In this document: piece after piece, positions 3,649-8,341 of the stretch | How positions within the stretch are numbered: the first letter of the stretch is position 1 | How the letters are laid out: every line of letters starts with the position of its first letter | Assembly (NCBI GenBank): GCA_017467985.1 | Contig: JAFUJY010000097.1 | Span: forward strand, 1-8,341 | DNA: 8,341 nt | Direction of reading: 5' to 3' | Source of the DNA: Bacillota bacterium | Lineage (GTDB): Bacteria > Bacillota > Clostridia > Lachnospirales > Bianqueaceae | Position numbers and translations under genes: made by a program | The notes under the pieces: model-generated | The model's database searches: none | What the model was told of the DNA's origin: nothing | What the model saw: only the letters and a program-made list of their open reading frames with translations

Positions 3649-6543
3649 TTGGCCTAACAGCTTGCGAAGGATGTCTGGAAGCTGACGAACCATCTCCTGG
3701 GATACGGCTTCAAACTCCTCCGGATCCTCGATCTCCACCAGATAAAATGAGCTTCCGTCGTCATCATCTTCATCAAAATCTTCAGGCAATTCCAGAGGAT
3801 CGGGAAGCTCTTCCTCCACTTCTTCCCATTCAATCTCCAGATCTTTAAAAATCTTGCTGATACCGCCGTGATCTTCTCCATCATCATCTTCTTCGATAAA
3901 TCCGTCATCCCAATCCAACAGATCGTCATCCCACTCAATTCGACGAATGATAATATTCATGGGATTGGAATCTGGAGCCAACATAAGATATTGCTTGCCG
4001 TTTGTCTCGATTTCGCCCACCACCAGATGTGTTTCACCGTTAATCTCAACGCACTCTACTTCTACCTCTTCATCGGGAGCGCTTAATATTTCATCATATA
4101 CCTGACCCACTTCCGGGAACATGGCTCGCATTTGGTCGATCGCCGGCTCCACATCCACATTCAGAACACAGTCTTCATCAAAGGGATAGTGGAAACGCCA
4201 CGCCTTACCCTCCGGCACCTCACGAAAACGCAGACCATAGGGCATGCTTTCTAACAAACCATCCCCACCCACACGAACTGTGGATGCCAGATGCAGCGAA
4301 ATCAGCGGTCCACGATTGGATTCCACAACGACTTGACTATGCAGCGCCTTGTACTTACGGATATCCGTCTTTCGCAGTTCTTCCATATACTCATCAGAAT
4401 AGTCATCATACTCGCTCCAGATGGTCCTTAATTCCACCGCTGCTGGCGCATACGCCTGTAGTAATCGGGGACAATGGGAAAAGGCTAATGCCCCCACGGA
4501 CTTAACCGATCTGGGCAATGCTACAGAGGACAATCGCGGACAACTGCAAAATGCCCGATGTCCCACCTCCACTAAGTTTTTTGAAAACTGAACGCTTCTC
4601 AGACTGGGAGCCTGTTCAAAACAATTATCACCGATATATTCTACCGTATCCGGCATAAGAACTTCCTGTACATTAAACATTCGCTTTCCGCCACCCATAT
4701 CGATTCCGGTCATGATCGCCCCGGCCACCTTGTCTGGGAACTTCAGCACTTGAGGATACGCCACACTGCCATCATAATTGCCAATCGCTTTGGCGGTGGT
4801 GAAGGTTCCTTTTTGAGGTTTCGCGCTCACCTCGCCATAATAACGATACTCCGGCAGACGCTGCTGACTACAGTTGATAAAACATTCCTCTATCCCCTCG
4901 ATACAATCAAACAGATACAGACTGCGGCCCTGATCAGCGAACACGGTCACCATCAGCATGGGAGTCTTATAGGTCTTCGGATTGGTCTCATTCAGCATCC
5001 AGATCCAGGGACGGAGTTTTTCCGGCTTGCCATCGGGACAAAGCAGTTCCGATGCATATTCATTTCTATACAGATGATCGATAAAGCCATCGGACATCTC
5101 CGCAATGGCCTCGCCCTCATCTCCCAGTTCTTTATCCTTTAACAGCTGCTGCATCAGAGGATGAATGTGCAGATTCTCCCCTTCTTTTTCCATGATGTTG
5201 TCATTGACCAGACGCATGATGGCCGTCTTAGCCCGGCGACAATTACTACGGCGTCCGGGGAGGTCTCCCACTACTTCCGTCAGCTTTTCTTCCGTGGACC
5301 ATTTGCCGCCACCAACAAACCATGCTCCCAGCACCTGACGCTCCATGGGGGTAAACTCACGCTTGATCAGGTTAGCAAAAATAGTTTTGAGGATCTCGTA
5401 GGGTGTGCCCTTTAGGTACAAACTATGGTCCTTACGAATACGCACCATTTCCTCCCGCTGCAAGGATTCTCGCAGGGATTTGCGCATATCCTCCACAACC
5501 TCCTGGCTGGAGTCGCCGTAAACCTTGATCTGGGTACCCAGGATGGCGGCAATCATGGTATGACAGCCGATCATCTGCACGATTTCCAGTACATTCGGGT
5601 CTTTGGCGATATCCGCCTCCGCATAGGCAGCAAAAACCATGCAGCAAAATTCCTCTTCCTTGGTGGGCAGGGGGATTACATGTCCAAAATCCTCCAAAGC
5701 TTCATTACCCAGCTGGGAGGTGATCAGAATCCGGGCATTCCCGGTCTGCATCATCAACTGCATGATCAGCTGCGGATTTTCAAAATTATAGTTATCCACG
5801 ATGACCAGGGTTTTATCCGTAGACTCATTCAGGAGTTTGCGCTTTACCGCCATCTCCTTGTCCACCTCATAATCCCCTTCAATGACCAAATTGACCCTGT
5901 TCAGCAGCCAGTCGAAGGTCTCATTTTCACCGCTGACCAACTCCATGGGAATCACAAGATCGTAAGAAGACACTCGTGCATAGTTACGGGCCAGTTCGCT
6001 CTTGCCCATACCGCCGAAGGCCGACAAAAATACCACACGGCTGTTCCAAAAGGCCTCATCAATGGCCTCGGTAATCTCAGGACGATCCTGGTATTTGTCG
6101 CCGGATACCGGCATAACACGAATAGGACGAAAATGGGGCTCTGTATCCGGACGTTCCGGCACAATTTCCTCTTCTTCCTCTTCTTCGATCCCCTCATTCT
6201 TTTCCGGCTTGGGGACGGACCTCACAGGCGTAGGTCCTTCATAAAAGTACCCTACACCTCGTTTATTGGTAATATACTTCACCAGGTCCGGATGCAGCTT
6301 TTTCATGGCAGTCAGCAAATCCCTGATACCCTGCTCCCGGTTATTGGGATAGTAATCTTCGCCCCATACAAAATCCAGAATCTGGTCATATGTCCGAACC
6401 TGCCCCGCATTCGCCACCAGAAACTCCAACAGCTTCCATTGTCTGGCGGTTAAGGACTTGGTCTGCCCATCAGTAAGCACCTGTCCTGCGGACATATCCA
6501 CGCGGCAGTGCTCTGACAGTGTCAAAATGGTCAATTCATTCAT
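3646..6543 (-). CDS. NLR-like regulator: OmpR-type winged helix + STAND NTPase + LRR_5 + DUF1292-like
   Basis: A 965-residue multidomain protein, probably a cytoplasmic one-component transcription factor. Residues 1-101 match the OmpR/PhoB DNA-binding winged helix: LTARQWKLLEFLVANAGQV, then ILDFVWGEDYY, ending in the typical NKRGVGYFY wing; there is no receiver domain. Residues 102-147 are a linker with a seven-Glu run. Residues about 148-470 resemble a STAND/NB-ARC-like NTPase: P-loop AFGGMGKSELA (175-185, K181), Walker B TLVIVDN (245-251, D250), sensor-like ARILITSQ (270-277) and a winged-helix-like end with HIHPLMQQLL. Residues about 624-700 hold three BspA-type LRR_5 repeats (LPxSVxSVGxxAFxxCPRL). 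Residues 701-824 are unassigned. About 825-955 resemble DUF1292, split by an acidic insert (871-930). The ATG overlaps the upstream TGA in ATGA, with only a distant GGAG upstream, so translation is probably coupled. Family assignments rest on motif reading; the ligand and target are unknown. Confidence 0.88.
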   Translation of the reverse strand: MNELTILTLSEHCRVDMSAGQVLTDGQTKSLTARQWKLLEFLVANAGQVRTYDQILDFVWGEDYYPNNREQGIRDLLTAMKKLHPDLVKYITNKRGVGYFYEGPTPVRSVPKPEKNEGIEEEEEEEIVPERPDTEPHFRPIRVMPVSGDKYQDRPEITEAIDEAFWNSRVVFLSAFGGMGKSELARNYARVSSYDLVIPMELVSGENETFDWLLNRVNLVIEGDYEVDKEMAVKRKLLNESTDKTLVIVDNYNFENPQLIMQLMMQTGNARILITSQLGNEALEDFGHVIPLPTKEEEFCCMVFAAYAEADIAKDPNVLEIVQMIGCHTMIAAILGTQIKVYGDSSQEVVEDMRKSLRESLQREEMVRIRKDHSLYLKGTPYEILKTIFANLIKREFTPMERQVLGAWFVGGGKWSTEEKLTEVVGDLPGRRSNCRRAKTAIMRLVNDNIMEKEGENLHIHPLMQQLLKDKELGDEGEAIAEMSDGFIDHLYRNEYASELLCPDGKPEKLRPWIWMLNETNPKTYKTPMLMVTVFADQGRSLYLFDCIEGIEECFINCSQQRLPEYRYYGEVSAKPQKGTFTTAKAIGNYDGSVAYPQVLKFPDKVAGAIMTGIDMGGGKRMFNVQEVLMPDTVEYIGDNCFEQAPSLRSVQFSKNLVEVGHRAFCSCPRLSSVALPRSVKSVGALAFSHCPRLLQAYAPAAVELRTIWSEYDDYSDEYMEELRKTDIRKYKALHSQVVVESNRGPLISLHLASTVRVGGDGLLESMPYGLRFREVPEGKAWRFHYPFDEDCVLNVDVEPAIDQMRAMFPEVGQVYDEILSAPDEEVEVECVEINGETHLVVGEIETNGKQYLMLAPDSNPMNIIIRRIEWDDDLLDWDDGFIEEDDDGEDHGGISKIFKDLEIEWEEVEEELPDPLELPEDFDEDDDDGSSFYLVEIEDPEEFEAVSQEMVRQLPDILRKLLGQ

Positions 6544-7481
6544 CGGTTGTAATACACTCCATCTGTTATTTTCAGACTTTCCAATGCTTCTTCAATGGTG
6601 GCGGAAAAGCACCCGCCCTCGCCCAGCAGTTCATCCACGATCTGCTGCTGCATATTCATGCCCACATGGATGGAATCCTTTATAGTCAGTTCTTCCACAC
6701 CATCCTCATCGGTGATGCAGAACGGACCGTCGTTGTTGAAGAATTCAAACCGAATATGTCCCTTGGTACCGACAATATTCACTTCATCCTTCAGCAACTG
6801 TGCATTGTAATTCCACATACCGGAACCCACTACGCCGGACTCATACTGAATGGTCACGCCGTAAGTATCCGGAACCTTGGTATATGTAAAACTCTTCACA
6901 TGACCAAACAGGCGCACCAGCATATCCAGTGCATGAATATCCGTCTCGGTAAATACATCACCGCCGCAGATGGCCGGATCCACACGCCAACCGCTGTCCG
7001 CAGGCAATTTGTGGGCGGTACGCATCACATTCACACCCATCACCTTACCAACGCGTCCGGAATCCAAAATGCTCTTCAGCTCCTGGAAACGATTCAGCTC
7101 CCGACGATAAAAGGCCACATAGCAGCGCTTGCCCGCTTTTTCGAACGCTTCTTTAATCTGTACGCCATCTGCATAGGTGGGGGCCACCGGCTTATCCACC
7201 AGACAATGCTTGCCTGCCTGAGCCACCATCAGAGCATACTTGGTATGGGTATCCGGTGTGGTGGCGATATAGACGATGTCAATCTCCGGGTCCGCCAACA
7301 GTTCTTCCACCGAATTATACACAATACCATGACCATGGCGCTTCACCCAGTCATGGGCTTTTGCGATGGTACGATTGGTGATGCCCTTCAGAACAGAGCG
7401 CTCAGATAAATACATGCCCGGTCCATTTTTAACCTCGGTTACATCACCGCATCCGATCATTCCCCATACAATATTTTTCAT
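6540..7481 (-). CDS. Gfo/Idh/MocA family NAD(P)-dependent oxidoreductase
   Basis: A 313-residue cytoplasmic dehydrogenase of the glucose-fructose oxidoreductase / inositol dehydrogenase family. The N-terminal Rossmann fold begins MKNIVWGMIGCGDVTEVKNGP, with the GxGxxT-type dinucleotide motif at about residues 10-14. VYIATTPDTH and the lysine motif VDKPVAP (D96-K97-P98, usually EKP in the family) follow. The C-terminal substrate domain has GGDVFTETDIHALDML with D181, H183 and D186, the usual catalytic Asp/His region. Members oxidise or reduce sugars, inositols or related polyols; the substrate is not readable here. ATG 7481 is preferred over an in-frame ATG 24 nt upstream because GGGAGGT (7496-7490) is 8 nt before it, and the longer start would overlap the MATE stop. 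It lies 20 nt after the MATE gene and overlaps the regulator gene by 4 nt. Confidence 0.92.
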   Translation of the reverse strand: MKNIVWGMIGCGDVTEVKNGPGMYLSERSVLKGITNRTIAKAHDWVKRHGHGIVYNSVEELLADPEIDIVYIATTPDTHTKYALMVAQAGKHCLVDKPVAPTYADGVQIKEAFEKAGKRCYVAFYRRELNRFQELKSILDSGRVGKVMGVNVMRTAHKLPADSGWRVDPAICGGDVFTETDIHALDMLVRLFGHVKSFTYTKVPDTYGVTIQYESGVVGSGMWNYNAQLLKDEVNIVGTKGHIRFEFFNNDGPFCITDEDGVEELTIKDSIHVGMNMQQQIVDELLGEGGCFSATIEEALESLKITDGVYYNR

Positions 7482-7489
7482 GTTGCTTG

Positions 7490-7496
7490 ACCTCCC
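7490..7496 (-). promoter_or_regulatory. Ribosome binding site of the Gfo/Idh/MocA gene
   Basis: GGGAGGT on the minus strand, 8 nt before ATG 7481, decides between the two possible starts of the oxidoreductase gene. Confidence 0.85.
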
Positions 7497-7501
7497 AATT
7501 A

Positions 7502-8341
7502 TCATATTGCTTTTTTATTATACCACTTATTGGTGCAGTATCTACCCACAAAACTAATACCACGAGCCACCCAGTCGATCATCATCGCTGCCCATACACC
7601 ATAGATGCCCCAGTTGGTATATTTTCCAAAAACCATGCACAACAAAATTCTGAAGACCCACATGGACCCTGCTGATATGACCATCGTATACTTCACATCG
7701 CCTGCACCTTTCAGCACATTGGGCATCATAAAGGATGGGGCCCACAATGTGCAGGTTGCAATACCGTGAATAATGATCAACATCAATGCCATCTTCTCCG
7801 TTTCCGGCATCAGGTTATACAAGGACAGGATCGGGCTGTATAGCGCCCCCATAATCAGGTTCCACACAATTAGAACCCCATATGCATAACCAAATAATTT
7901 GCGGGTATAATGTCGCGCCTGATCATATCGGTCTGCTCCCACACAGTGACCTATCACTGTGATCACGGATAGGTTGATGCCATTACCGGGAATACATTGA
8001 AAACCTCCCAGATTGCCTGCAACCGCTTTGGCAGCAATAGCAGCCGTACCAAAACCTGCCACCTGAGTGGCAACCAGGATCTTACCAATATGGAAAATAC
8101 CATTCTCTAATCCAGTGGGGATACCTACACATAAGATTCTCTTGATCACACTCCACTGAGGGCGGCTCTTGAGAATATCCTTGACATATACTTTGTTGTG
8201 ATCATCGTGCAATCGAATCATGATAACCACTGCAGCTGTGGCACGGGCGATCAAGGTAGCTAAGCCTGCACCGGCAACTCCCCACTTAAACCCATAGATA
8301 AACAGTGCATTGAATGAAATATTGACACAATTTACGATCAA
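7502..8341 (-). CDS. MATE family multidrug exporter, C-terminal part (cut by window edge)
   Basis: 279 codons remain before the TGA stop at 7504-7502; the N-terminal part lies beyond the right edge, and the first codon in the window (TTG) is internal rather than a start. MATE proteins are normally about 450 residues with 12 membrane helices, so roughly the last seven or eight helices are present. Typical family features are GVAGAGLATLIAR after a helix, the half-boundary segment GIPTGLENGIFHIGKILVA, the GHCVGADRYDQAR loop and the LKGAGDVKYTM motif. These proteins export cationic drugs or metabolites with Na+ or H+ antiport across the cell membrane. The C-terminus is short and basic (CTNKWYNKKAI). 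It is followed after 20 nt by the oxidoreductase gene on the same strand, probably in one operon; the operon promoter would be outside the window unless the weak internal -10 is used. Confidence 0.9.
   Translation of the reverse strand: MIVNCVNISFNALFIYGFKWGVAGAGLATLIARATAAVVIMIRLHDDHNKVYVKDILKSRPQWSVIKRILCVGIPTGLENGIFHIGKILVATQVAGFGTAAIAAKAVAGNLGGFQCIPGNGINLSVITVIGHCVGADRYDQARHYTRKLFGYAYGVLIVWNLIMGALYSPILSLYNLMPETEKMALMLIIIHGIATCTLWAPSFMMPNVLKGAGDVKYTMVISAGSMWVFRILLCMVFGKYTNWGIYGVWAAMMIDWVARGISFVGRYCTNKWYNKKAI
7517..7525 (-). promoter_or_regulatory. Possible internal extended -10 promoter before the oxidoreductase gene
   Basis: The minus strand reads TGGTATAAT (7525-7517), a perfect extended -10, near the 3' end of the MATE gene. 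Transcription would start near 7510, about 29 nt before the oxidoreductase start. No good -35 is seen 17-18 nt upstream. The same bases encode Trp-Tyr-Asn of the MATE protein, so the match could be chance. Confidence 0.25.

Noticed and set aside
6166..6186. GAA/GAG trinucleotide run as a phase-variable microsatellite
   Set aside because: It encodes the Glu run of the linker with mixed GAA and GAG codons. Gain or loss of whole codons would not shift the frame, so phase switching is not expected.
5425..6453. Long open frame (342 codons) on the plus strand inside the regulator gene
   Set aside because: It is antisense to the NTPase region of the regulator, whose motifs are unmistakable. The antisense translation has a biased His/Ile/Leu composition, no recognisable domain and no good ribosome binding site.
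3646..6543. Reading the STAND protein as an antiphage (Avs-type) defence gene
   Set aside because: There is no nuclease, protease, TIR or membrane effector; the N-terminal domain is an OmpR-type DNA-binding winged helix, and the neighbours are an exporter and a dehydrogenase rather than defence or mobile genes.
6519..7409. Long plus-strand open frame (296 codons) opposite the oxidoreductase gene
   Set aside because: The opposite strand encodes a complete Gfo/Idh/MocA protein with motifs; this frame shows no domain and is an antisense shadow.

Overview
The window looks like chromosomal DNA from a Gram-positive anaerobe of the Clostridia, perhaps a gut Oscillospiraceae or Lachnospiraceae member. 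This is an inference from strong AAAGGAGG/GGGAGGT-type ribosome binding sites, sigma-A-like promoters with extended -10 boxes, a YprB-type RNase H-fold protein, BspA-type leucine-rich repeats and a DUF1292-like domain. No rRNA, tRNA, CRISPR array, insertion sequence or phage gene was seen.

Layout. (a) 1-201, minus strand: the start of a small membrane protein running off the left edge. (b) 202-426: a divergent intergenic region with one good promoter on each strand and a near-perfect 20-bp palindrome almost exactly midway between the two -10 boxes. (c) 427-3624, plus strand: an alpha/alpha-toroid-like protein of unknown function; a structured leader (1426-1629) with its own promoter, several hairpins and a possible 30-codon ORF; an aldo/keto reductase; and a DEDD-type RNase H-fold protein. 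The run ends in a rho-independent terminator that begins inside the last stop codon. (d) 3646-8341, minus strand, convergent with (c): the C-terminal part of a MATE exporter, a Gfo/Idh/MocA oxidoreductase and a 965-residue regulator-like protein, packed with a 20-nt gap and then a 4-nt ATGA overlap.

The most unusual gene is the 965-residue protein. It reads as an OmpR/PhoB-type winged helix, an acidic linker, a STAND/NB-ARC-like NTPase with a winged-helix-like region, about three LRR_5 (BspA-type) repeats, a stretch of unknown function, and a DUF1292-like C-terminus interrupted by a very acidic insert. It has no receiver domain and no recognisable nuclease, protease or pore-forming effector. 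It is best read as an NLR-like one-component transcription factor. Its translation appears coupled to the upstream oxidoreductase, so a plausible but unproven model is that it controls or senses something linked to the exporter and oxidoreductase. The plus-strand genes are ordinary families except for the unassigned toroid protein and the structured leader before the aldo/keto reductase.
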